Notes under the pieces: generated by a model
Told to the model about the DNA's origin: nothing
Database searches by the model: none
What the model saw: the letters and a program-made list of their open reading frames with translations, nothing else
Program-made: the position numbers and the translations under genes
Shown here: piece after piece, positions 8,496 through 16,300 of the stretch
Numbering within the stretch: position 1 is the stretch's first letter
Layout: each line of letters opens with the position of its first letter
Assembly (NCBI GenBank): GCA_964651325.1
Contig: CAZYXP010000046.1
Span: 1-20,997 of the forward strand
DNA from: JADFOB01 sp964651325
Lineage (GTDB): Bacteria > Planctomycetota > Phycisphaerae > UBA1845
DNA: 20,997 bases
Direction of reading: 5' to 3'

Positions 8496-8568
8496 CCTAT
8501 CCAATGCCTTTGCGAAAAACCTATCCCATGCCTAGGCCGCAAACCCTATCCAATGTCTGTGCCAAAAA
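8496..8568. repeat. three tandem copies of a 24-bp repeat before the cytochrome b6-like gene
   Basis: Units at 8496-8519, 8520-8543 and 8545-8568 each start CCTATCC, continue [AC]ATG[CT]CT and end in an A-rich GC[GC][AC]AAAA-type run. On the transcribed minus strand each unit carries [AT]TGGGATAGG or ATTGGATAGG. The array fills most of the gap between the Rieske and cytochrome b genes and ends 13 bases before the ATG. It does not extend into either coding region unless the alternative TTG start is used. Confidence 0.8.
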
Positions 8569-8582
8569 CAACGAGGGCGACC

Positions 8583-9671
8583 TCAGACCTGCAGGAAGCT
8601 GCCCGGCTGACCCCATTGGCCCAACTCATATTGAAACTTCTTGCTTTTGTCCACGACAACCGTTCCGCCATCCATTGAAATCCGAAAGCGTTCCAACGGG
8701 CGTGGCGTCGGCCCTTCAAAGTTGATGCCGTTGGGTCGATAGCCGCTCCCATGGCAGGGGCATTTGAATTTCCGGTCGTTGGGGAGCCAGTTGGGGATAC
8801 ATCCAAGATGCGTGCAAATAATGCTCAGCGCGGCAATCCGCTCTTCCTCGCGTATCATCCAGATGCCCTGCGGCTTGTAATCCTCGTTGACCGCCCCGGG
8901 CGCCATTTCCAGGTACGTCTTGACGGGCCCGACGCGAACCTGTGGATCCGGTTCTTCGAGCACATTGGGCATGAGAAACCGCACAAACGCCGGACCCGCT
9001 GAAACACCTGTACCCACCGCAAACGCGGACCATCCAACCGCCAGGGCGGCCCCACCCGCTACCGTGCGCCGCTCTTGATCCGGCGACTTGCTCGCCTTTT
9101 GGGCCGCCTTCATGACTTTGGCTTGCCGGGCGTCGGGCGGTAGCTGATCCGCGCGCTTGCCGGCCAGTTCGCCGGCATCGCCAGTAAGCCCGCCTGTGCC
9201 CTTGGCAATGCCCGCGTTTCCGCCCCGGGCCGTGGCCGCCTTGAGCAGCGCCGCTATGGCCGGATCGGGCGCGCCGGCTACCGAAGTCGGTGCCGTGGCG
9301 GATTTCTTGGTTGCCGGCGGCGCGGCGGGTTTTTTCTCTGGTGGGGACGCCGCCTGTTGCGTCGGTGCCGTAGCCGCCGGCGCTTCAGCGGGCGGCGCCG
9401 ACTCAGCTTTTTCCGGCCCGGCGGCCGGCGCCTCGTCGCCGACGTCCTCGCTGACGGTCTCAAACTTGATCACGTCTACCGGACATTCCTCGGCCGCATC
9501 GCTGATTTCCTCAGTTCTTGGCTTGGTAAAACCTGCTGCCATGGCCTCGGGGCGGATAACGCACGTCTCCTCCAACACCTCGAACACGTCGGGCGCGGCG
9601 GTCTCGCAGGCATCACAGACGATACATCCGTCTTCAATCCAGACCTTGGTTACGACTTCTTTAGTCGCCAT
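8583..9671 (-). CDS. ferredoxin-Rieske fusion iron-sulfur protein of the bc complex
   Basis: This 362-residue protein joins three parts. Residues 1-72 are a single-cluster [4Fe-4S] ferredoxin: C16, C19 and C22 in CIVCDAC, and C63 in EECPVD. Residues about 75-190 form a linker rich in Ala, Pro, Lys and Thr. A twin Arg (201-202) precedes a membrane helix (about 203-232), followed by the Rieske domain. Rieske boxes are complete: C286-T-H288-L-G-C291 and C304-P-C306-H307-G-S, giving ligands C286, H288, C304 and H307 and a disulfide C291-C306. With usual Rieske topology the ferredoxin would sit in the cytoplasm and the Rieske cluster outside. The start follows AAGGAAGGG closely, and the stop of the HEAT gene is 30 bases upstream, so co-transcription is likely. 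Confidence 0.92.
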   Translation of the reverse strand: MATKEVVTKVWIEDGCIVCDACETAAPDVFEVLEETCVIRPEAMAAGFTKPRTEEISDAAEECPVDVIKFETVSEDVGDEAPAAGPEKAESAPPAEAPAATAPTQQAASPPEKKPAAPPATKKSATAPTSVAGAPDPAIAALLKAATARGGNAGIAKGTGGLTGDAGELAGKRADQLPPDARQAKVMKAAQKASKSPDQERRTVAGGAALAVGWSAFAVGTGVSAGPAFVRFLMPNVLEEPDPQVRVGPVKTYLEMAPGAVNEDYKPQGIWMIREEERIAALSIICTHLGCIPNWLPNDRKFKCPCHGSGYRPNGINFEGPTPRPLERFRISMDGGTVVVDKSKKFQYELGQWGQPGSFLQV

Positions 9672-9701
9672 GGTACCCTTCCTTTGCGCAAACAGCCGCG
9701 T

Positions 9702-10808
9702 TTACGGAGATTCGCGGCGCGTCACCAATTTGCCGACACGACCGCGTACGACCGAAGACCTATCGGACTTTAACCCTTGGAGCAATTCCCACAAGTCCGG
9801 GTCGTTCGTATTCGATACCGCCACCGCCGTGGCGATCAACAACTCGTCAACCCGTTGCGGCGGCATCGGGTATCGGTGAATCGTCCCGGTAGCATCTCGC
9901 TTTTCATACCGATTTCCGTTTTCCCAAAAACTGCGATCGAGCATGTCCATCAGCGTCGATTTGCCGGCCTCGCTACCCAGCCGCGCTAGCGCCAGCGCCG
10001 CCGCCCATTCGACCTCGCCCTCATGGGCGAGGCGTACCTGATCCAGCCGCTTGAGGACGACCTCGCTGCCGGGCGGCGCGATGATCGAAAGCACAGTCGC
10101 ACAAGTCAGCAGCGCTTCGGGCGAATTGGCCCGCTCAAGCGCCTTGAGCACAGGGTTAACGCAGTCTGCCGTCTCCGGCAACGAACCAAGATCGCCAATG
10201 GCCACGACCGCGACCCTCGAGAAAGGCTTCCAGCCCGATTCGATCACCTCAACCAACGGCGCGATGGCGGCCCGGCGCCCCGTCCGCCCTAAAGCACGCA
10301 GCACAAACTCCAGCCGGGTCGTACGGACTTTGGCTTGCTGTTTTCGGACTTCCCCAAAGGCCGAAATGCTGTCCCGATGCGCTAGATCTGCAAGGACTAA
10401 AGCCCCCAGTCGCACGGCGATCAGGTCAAGTTCTTCGTCGGTGAACTCTGATTCTTTGTGCTCCAGCCGTTGCGTCAATTCCAACGCGGTTTGCCAGAGC
10501 TCTTTCTCCCGCGGGAGCAGAATGCCGACGCTTCTGGCCCCGCTGGTGGCCTCAAGGGCGGTCAGGAGTTCGTCGGCAGTCCGATGCTGTGGCGCGGCGG
10601 GTCCGCCAAACAGGAACACAACAGTAACGGCTCCGCCGACCATTATCGTAATAATCAGTAGGGGAACACCAAACAACCTGCCCATCAGATTCAAATTGAA
10701 GGGTTCGGCGTCGTCTATCGCGTCGGCATCGTGCAAGGTGGAATCCGGGCGCACATCATGCCCTGCATCGGGGCGGCTTGGCGGTAGGGGGGGATCTTGC
10801 TGTTCCAT
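9702..10808 (-). CDS. membrane-anchored HEAT-repeat protein, first gene of the respiratory cluster
   Basis: A 368-residue protein with a Pro/Asp-rich N-terminal segment (1-40), one membrane helix (about 45-68, GVPLLIITIMVGGAVTVVF) and a helical domain with HEAT-like repeats. The clearest repeats are around AAIAPLVEVIESGWKPFSRV, PVLKALERANSPEALLTCA and VEWAAALALARLGSEAGKST. HEAT repeats bind proteins and have no catalytic role of their own. Its position 30 bases before the Rieske gene points to a scaffold or assembly job for the bc complex (inference). I chose the ATG at 10808 (MEQQDPP); no good ribosome binding site precedes it. A GTG at 10913 in the same frame would add 35 residues that look unlike a real N-terminus. 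Confidence 0.75.
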   Translation of the reverse strand: MEQQDPPLPPSRPDAGHDVRPDSTLHDADAIDDAEPFNLNLMGRLFGVPLLIITIMVGGAVTVVFLFGGPAAPQHRTADELLTALEATSGARSVGILLPREKELWQTALELTQRLEHKESEFTDEELDLIAVRLGALVLADLAHRDSISAFGEVRKQQAKVRTTRLEFVLRALGRTGRRAAIAPLVEVIESGWKPFSRVAVVAIGDLGSLPETADCVNPVLKALERANSPEALLTCATVLSIIAPPGSEVVLKRLDQVRLAHEGEVEWAAALALARLGSEAGKSTLMDMLDRSFWENGNRYEKRDATGTIHRYPMPPQRVDELLIATAVAVSNTNDPDLWELLQGLKSDRSSVVRGRVGKLVTRRESP

Positions 10809-10986
10809 CAGCGTTGAAAAACGGTAATGCCGGAATCCAGTCAACCCTGCGATAGGCCGGTCTTGGCCACGAGCGCCCGAAACTAAGCCCAATAATACCG
10901 TGAACGATTTCACGAATTAGACCGGAAACGGGCCTCCACGACCCGTTTAGCCACCGATCCCCGCTATCCGCGCGGTTTCGCCACGA

Positions 10987-11015
10987 ATTGTGCCCGCTTT
11001 GACAATTTGGGTCAA
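10987..11015 (-). promoter_or_regulatory. putative sigma-70-like promoter of the respiratory cluster, with a dyad at the -35 box
   Basis: On the minus strand the sequence reads TTGACC (11015-11010), a 17-base spacer, then CACAAT (10992-10987), about 180 bases before the ATG of the HEAT gene. The -35 box is close to consensus and the -10 box is moderate. The -35 box is one arm of a small dyad, TTGAC-N7-GTCAA, which could be an operator. Prediction by eye only. Confidence 0.35.
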
Positions 11016-11075
11016 GCGTCGGGAACCGGTTCGGTCGAGTGTTGGGTCCGTGACAGAATCGGCGCCCATGCGCAT

Positions 11076-11092
11076 GCAGGCTGAAAGCCTGC
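11076..11092. repeat. 17-bp palindrome (family B, copy 1)
   Basis: A perfect hairpin with arms GCAGGCT and AGCCTGC around GAA. It shares the centre GGCTG[AG]AAGCC with a second palindrome at 17817-17833. No U-tract follows on either strand, so it is not an obvious terminator. Confidence 0.6.
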
Positions 11093-11429
11093 CCTATAGT
11101 AGCGGGGGCAAGCGAAGCGCCGCCCGCGGGACGCCGCCGCTTCCCCTCCGACCCTGCATGGGGCGTCTTTCCGTGAGGGGTTCGAGGGCAGAGCCGAGCC
11201 GCTCGGTCGCACAAGGGCAGGCTTGGCGCTCGAATAGCCTTGTTTTTCGTGCGCCGATTTTCAGGAACGTTGCGAGCGTGCCGATAACACCGGTAGTGTT
11301 CACGCATCAACTGGATTGGACCACGATTCGGCGCGGCTCATTGGGTAGCCAACCCTCATTTTGAATGGAGCCCAACAGCGATAATCTCGCGGTCAGGCCA
11401 GACATGCGGTAGCATCACGAGTTCCCAAG

Positions 11430-11570
11430 ATGCCGCTAACAAGACATACCAAAGTTCGATGGCGTACCCGGCGAGAGAGCCGCATCATGAGTGTGGCGGC
11501 TTTTGCTCTTTGGGCGCTAATCGTAGCAGTTTTCGGACGTTGGTTGTGGATGGCCGTCTTGGGCATATGA
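11430..11570 (+). CDS. candidate 46-residue single-helix membrane peptide
   Basis: An ATG at 11430 opens a 46-codon frame. The N-terminus is strongly basic (TRHTKVRWRTRRESR, residues 4-18), followed by a hydrophobic segment from 20 (MSVAAFALWALIVAVF), then GRWLWMAVLGI. This is the pattern of a small inner-membrane protein with its N-terminus inside. Four Trp codons are kept without any stop. No good Shine-Dalgarno precedes the first ATG; the internal ATG at 11487 has GAGAG upstream and would give 27 residues. A competing 57-codon frame lies on the other strand (11393-11566). I do not recognise the family. Confidence 0.35.
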   Translation: MPLTRHTKVRWRTRRESRIMSVAAFALWALIVAVFGRWLWMAVLGI

Positions 11571-11634
11571 TTTTCCCCTTGAGTTACGGGGCATGTTCTT
11601 GGTATGCTGCGGACTGTTGATCCTCCTATGGGCT

Positions 11635-11659
11635 CGCCGTTGCTGAGAGCGAAACGGCG
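11635..11659. other. hairpin downstream of the hydrolase gene
   Basis: Arms CGCCGTT (11635-11641) and AACGGCG (11653-11659) enclose an 11-base loop, about 165 bases after the hydrolase stop codon. No U-tract follows, so a terminator role is uncertain. Confidence 0.3.
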
Positions 11660-11825
11660 GGCCCGATCTTTGCGCTGTCCGCCGATGGAGAAGCCCTGAA
11701 CCGTCCTCGCCCGTAACAAAACGGCTCCTTCCTCACGGTCGCGATTAGAGCAATAGGTTCTCGGCATGCTCCCGCCGCATGGCACCATCGCCTCGCCGCG
11801 CCTCCGAGGCTGGATCGGTTCGTGG

Positions 11826-12902
11826 TCACGACGCAGGACGCTTACTTGGTGGATGTTTGGCCGGTTTACCCGGTTCCGCATCCCGATCGCTTGGCGCGCT
11901 GCCGCGATCGTCTGCCGCCACATTTGAGCCAGGGGCAAAGAATTGCATGACCTCGTAGTTGAAAAGATCGGGTCGATCGACCATGACTTCATGGGCCGCA
12001 TCCGCGACGATCATCAGGCGTGAATTTGGCAGGTGGCGATCAAAATATACGCCGTCTTTAGGCGGATGGATGAAGTCGCTCTCTCCAAAAATCAGCAGAA
12101 CGGGCTTGGACATCTCGGCCAATCGATCTCGGCACGAGGAATAGAAAATACTCTTCAGCGCGCGGGCCGACGCCCTTCCCTCAGGCTTGAATCGTTCACT
12201 GTCGGCCCGCACGGCCATCTGATAGTTGAGTATCTCCTCTGTCATGGGGCTGTGCGTTTCGAACAACCGGGCGTAGATTCCTTTCCAGTTGCGTCGGATA
12301 TGGTCTGTGATCGTCGCGTCATTCCAAAACCATCGGAGGATCATGTCGAACACAGGGCCTGGCTCTTTCCACGCGCCGCAGGAGCCCGTCATGACGAGCT
12401 TGTCGATCCGATCGGGATGGTTCAAGGCCATCATCAGTGCCAAGTGTCCCCCGAGAGAGCCGCCGATGATATGGGTTCGCTCGATGTTCTTCGCGTCGAG
12501 AAAACCGATAATCTTCTCGCAAAACCAGGTCAATTCGTAAGACGCATCGGGCTTCGCGGATTTACCGAACCCGGGCAAGTCCATCGCCAGCACGTGAAAG
12601 CGCTCGGCCAGCACGGAAATGTTGAGCCGCCAGAAATCCGCTGAGGTGCCCAGCCCAGGAAGAATCAGGATGTTTGGGCCTGCTCCCCGTTCCTGGTAAC
12701 AGATGCGTACGCCGCCTACGTCGATGTATTCCTCGCCTAGCGCGTACCGGTAGGAGGTGGCGAGCTGGTCATTACGATAGCGCGCCAGTTGCAAATCCGT
12801 CAGCCGCGCGCACCCCAACGCCGGCAGGGTCAACGCGGCCAGGGGCATCAAGACGCGCCAAGCGAGACCTGATACAAGCCTTATGTCGTTCCCCTTTTTC
12901 AC
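11826..12902 (-). CDS. lipoprotein alpha/beta hydrolase
   Basis: A 358-residue alpha/beta-hydrolase-fold enzyme. The N-terminus carries a lipoprotein signal with lipobox LPALGC (C31), so the enzyme is probably tethered to a membrane outside the cytoplasm. The oxyanion motif is LPGLGTSADFW (81-91). The catalytic triad is visible: nucleophile S149 in GGSLGG, acid D276 in FGESDFIHPP, base H304 in DAAHEVMVD. The helical cap lies between about 180 and 255. The last 30 residues are a Pro/Lys/Asp-rich tail outside the fold. This family includes esterases, C-C hydrolases, haloperoxidase-like enzymes and lipases; the substrate cannot be told here. The start at 12902 is GTG with no clear ribosome binding site; the ATG at codon 19 would leave too short a signal region. 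It stands alone, not in an operon. Confidence 0.85.
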   Translation of the reverse strand: MKKGNDIRLVSGLAWRVLMPLAALTLPALGCARLTDLQLARYRNDQLATSYRYALGEEYIDVGGVRICYQERGAGPNILILPGLGTSADFWRLNISVLAERFHVLAMDLPGFGKSAKPDASYELTWFCEKIIGFLDAKNIERTHIIGGSLGGHLALMMALNHPDRIDKLVMTGSCGAWKEPGPVFDMILRWFWNDATITDHIRRNWKGIYARLFETHSPMTEEILNYQMAVRADSERFKPEGRASARALKSIFYSSCRDRLAEMSKPVLLIFGESDFIHPPKDGVYFDRHLPNSRLMIVADAAHEVMVDRPDLFNYEVMQFFAPGSNVAADDRGSAPSDRDAEPGKPAKHPPSKRPAS

Positions 12903-13109
12903 AAGCGGCGCGATCCCGAATCGTAGGTCAAAGAATCAATTCAATTGTTCGGAGCGAAAGGATACTCGATCGGCGCGGCGAATCGAGCGCCTCCGCGTTT
13001 TTTTTGAGCATCGGGTGGCCCCGCGGCTGTTTTGGTGAGACGACCGACGAGGTGCCAGTTTGAGCCGGCGATGTGGGATCGACCACGGGCGTATGTTAGG
13101 ATCGGCGCC

Positions 13110-13136
13110 CTCGGTGGGGTGGTCGCTCCCACCGAG
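13110..13136. other. strong hairpin without U-tract
   Basis: Arms CTCGGTGGG and CCCACCGAG pair perfectly (9 bp) around a 9-base loop. Neither strand has a run of T after it. It may be an RNA structure in the hydrolase leader or part of a larger repeat with the neighbouring family A unit. Confidence 0.55.
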
Positions 13137-13167
13137 TGAGTCCGCCTCGGTTATGGGTTTGTCCAGA

Positions 13168-13192
13168 CACAGCTGAGGGCCGCTCGGCTACG
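13168..13192. repeat. family A palindromic repeat, copy 3
   Basis: Inverted, this unit matches copy 1 at 1986-2010 in 21 of 25 positions, including the core AGCGGCCCTC and the GCTGTG end. It lies some 11 kb away in an unrelated intergenic region, showing the element is interspersed. Confidence 0.65.
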
Positions 13193-13304
13193 CGGCGCTG
13201 CTGGGCATGTTCCACCATATCAGCGCTGATGACTGACCAGGGGTTGCCTTGCTGCCCGGTCCGGCTCGTTGGGCGCGACGCTGAGGCCACCAAATGATCC
13301 AATT

Positions 13305-13344
13305 TCAACAAGAAAAGGGGCGGCAGTCGGTTGACTACCGCCCC
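13305..13344 (-). terminator. Rho-independent terminator of the large lipoprotein gene
   Basis: The stem 13317-13328 / 13333-13344 (GGGGCGG and AGTC pairing with GACT and CCGCCCC, one C-A mismatch) has a four-base loop. On the minus strand it is followed by TTTTCTTGTT. It begins about 40 bases after the stop codon at 13385, so it should end that transcript. Confidence 0.85.
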
Positions 13345-13384
13345 AGGTGTTGTCGGGACGACAACTAAGATTCAAGACAAGCGG

Positions 13385-16300
13385 CTACTGAGGGGCCACG
13401 GCAAACGCCTCGAAACCCTTGACGATCAACGCGAATGGGTCATCCACCGGCGCGATGAACGGCTCGGCGTTGATCAGCGTTCGTACACGCGGAAGCGGCC
13501 CGAAACCGTCCACGTCTACATTCGCTTCGATGTTGAAAATCTGATCCATGACCAAATTGAGCACCGCGATCGAGCTGAAGATGCTGACCGAAGTGTCCGC
13601 ACTCAGCTCGTGTGTGCCGTCAAAGAAATCAGGTGGCAGGAACGCGGTCAACATGTTGATGGCCGTGTTGGGCCTGCCGAACCGGAACGCATTGAGCCTG
13701 GGGCGATAGGTACGTGGAACCAAGGGCGTGCCGTCGATCGTCTGAGGCACAGGCGAATCCCAAGCAACGTCATCGAATCCCACGGGACCGCCATCGGCAA
13801 GGCGGTAGTAGATGCGTATGTCCGTGGATCGCCAGTCGCCGCCATCAAAGAGCGTGGGTTGCCACGAGGCGGTGGGCTCGTTGGGGTCCTGAACGCCATT
13901 GCCGTTGATGTCGTCATAGAAGGGGTCGCCCGCAGGATCAAAACGCGGGTTGTCGACCTCGGTGCCATAGACGAATTCAAAGGCTTCGATCTGGATATTC
14001 AGACCGACAACGTCACCGATGAACACCAGAATCTGGCCGCTGGCAGGCAGTTCCGCCGGCGTGAGCAGTTCCGTCATCGGATCCGTGGCCGTCGGGTCGA
14101 TCGGATCGATCGGTGCATTGGGATCGTTAACGACTCCCGTGCCCGGATCGATCGGATTACCGAACTCGTCGATCGGATTGCCGAGCTCGTCGAACAGGAC
14201 GTCCTCGGGCGGCAGTCCGTCGATGAAGTCGTCGATTCGGGTCGAATCGTCGAAGAAATCCCCTTCATTGGCATCATTGAAAACGTCAAGGAATTCATCA
14301 GGCCGTGCGAACGGATCATCGAAGAATGCGGACGGATCATCAAAGTTCGCAGGCCGCCCGGTGTCGCCGTTGAAGAGGGAGAACATGCCGGTTTGCTGCG
14401 AATCGGGTAGGAACGTGAGCAGGTAGCGACCAAACGGATCCACTTCGGATACCCCCGTGGTCGGATTGTAGTTGACCCGAACCGGCTCGGCGAATTCACC
14501 GAACGAATTGGCGAGCACGAGCACTTCCTCGTGGCGGGCGCCGGAATCGCCAAACGAGTCGTGCTCGGCAACAGGCTCCGCAATCGGATCCAAGCTGGAA
14601 TCCACACTGGTCTCCGAGGCGAGCTCGTCTAGGCGCTGGAGCAGTTGCTCTCGCTCGGTAGCAAAATCCTGAACCAAGACCGTTACGTGCGTGGTGGGAT
14701 AGAACTCGCCGGACTTCGAGACCATCTCGGAAAATGGGCGTCCACCTACCGGCGCGAAGACCGCTTCATTGAAGATGCTGGTTCTAACAGGGCCGCGTGG
14801 GCCGTGAATCGGCTTGCCCGTTTCGCGGAGGATCAACTCGACTGCCCCGTCTGACTCGGTGCCGTGCGTGAAAGCGAGCCAATAAGCCCCTGCGCCAGTG
14901 GGATTGTAGACGGCACCCACCACCTGTCCGTCGTTATTCACGTCAGCGTCCACGGTCACGGCGTTCACAACGCTCCCATCGAAGAACTCGTCCCCGTCCG
15001 CGACCACGAAGATGGTGCTCGGTCCGGTCCGGCTGAACGGCAAATGCGCCTTGGCGCTGCGAATCTGCTGAGCGAGATCTTCACCGCTAACCACCCGGCC
15101 GAGCGCGAATCCGCTAAAGAGCCTTGCAAACGGCGGGGCCACGGTGTTGCCGAGAACCTCCGTGAGAATCTGGCGGAGGGTTCGATCTTTGGTCTCGAAA
15201 TCGTCATCATCGAGTCCGCCAACGTCTGCCGCGAAAACACGAGCGAAAAGCTCGTCCAGATTGACCGCAAAGCCATTGCCGTCCGTGGTCTCAAACACCG
15301 TCAGCGGCGGTCCGACAAAGTGGGGGTCCTCGACGAAGTAAGTCAGACGAAGACCCATGCCTTCATTGATGTCCGTCAGCATTTCGTAGAGTTGACGCAA
15401 CGTGAGTCTCTTGCCATCAAGATCAAGCTGTGCCATGCGAACCAACACATGATCGCTGAGCACCGGGAGCGGAGGGCCGCCATCGTCACCGAATTCCTCG
15501 CCGTTGAAGTTGCGGTTTGGTTCACTGAATTCGTTGAAGTAGATGAGTATGGCCTCGCCGGGCAAGTCGAGCGCGGCGAAGTCATCCAAGGGGCCTACGT
15601 CCGTCCCATCGTTGGGATCGGGGAACGGCAACGGCAGCGGCGCTATTCCGATCAAGCCGCCCGTTTCCAGGAGGCCCTGAAGGTAGGTCGCTAATTCCGG
15701 AGACAACGCGCCGTCTGCATTGTCGATCGTGCCGTCAAGTATATCGTCCTGGAATGAAGGTGGCGGCCCGGTAGCGAAGAGTGCATCGATCTCCTCTTTC
15801 AGCTCGGGCGGCGCGGCGTCAATAATTTCGTCAACCGGTGGGCCTTCCATGCCGGGATCGCGCGGTCCGTCAAACTCCTCAAACGCATCAAAACCACTGA
15901 AAAACTCGCGCTGCGTCATCGTCTTGACGCCATTGACGGCGCCCAAGGCACTGAAGTCCGGGCCGCCAGGAAGATCAAGAATGGGGAACCCCGCTTGCAG
16001 AAAGACTTCGGCGACGGCTAGGGCGACTTCCTCCGCATTTCCCGCGGTCGCTACCCCGAGATTGCCCTCAAACACGTGTGCGCCCGTTTGGGCACCGGGA
16101 GGGATGACGTCATCAAAGAATGTGACCAGTGCTTCCTCGGTTACGTCGAGTATGTCGTCGAGCGTGAGGGTTTGGTCAATCCCCGAATCCTCGAAGAGGC
16201 TGGCGTAGGCGTCGGCGATGCGCTCAAGGATGGCGGCCGGACTGACCGGTAGATCCTCGAGATTGATGCCCTTGGTCTCGATGAGGCGACGCAGCTTGGC

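Larger units (their letters stand above)
10809..11429. other. intergenic stretch upstream of the respiratory cluster
   Basis: No convincing gene is seen here. It holds the putative promoter at 10987-11015, a palindrome at 11076-11092, and GC-rich sequence with frames that lack a start signal or known protein features. Confidence 0.6.
12903..13304. other. intergenic stretch between the hydrolase and the large lipoprotein
   Basis: No convincing gene. It contains a 9-bp-stem hairpin (13110-13136) and the third copy of the family A repeat (13168-13192), upstream of the hydrolase gene. No clear promoter was found by eye. Confidence 0.55.

Noticed and set aside
9157..9879. 240-codon Ala/Ser-rich plus-strand frame
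   Set aside because: It is the mirror of the Ala/Pro linker of the ferredoxin-Rieske gene and runs into the HEAT gene; low-complexity DNA keeps the opposite frame open.
11393..12001. 202-codon minus-strand frame, including a 57-codon part (11393-11566) with an AAGGGG site
   Set aside because: The long version overlaps the hydrolase gene in another frame and its product is Arg-rich with no domain. The 57-codon part is possible, but the opposite-strand 46-residue peptide looks more protein-like.
13110..13136. Hairpin considered as a terminator
   Set aside because: There is no U-tract on either side, and it lies upstream of the hydrolase gene and beyond the true lipoprotein terminator.
13331..14410. 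359-codon plus-strand frame
   Set aside because: It is antisense to the large lipoprotein and begins inside that gene's terminator hairpin.
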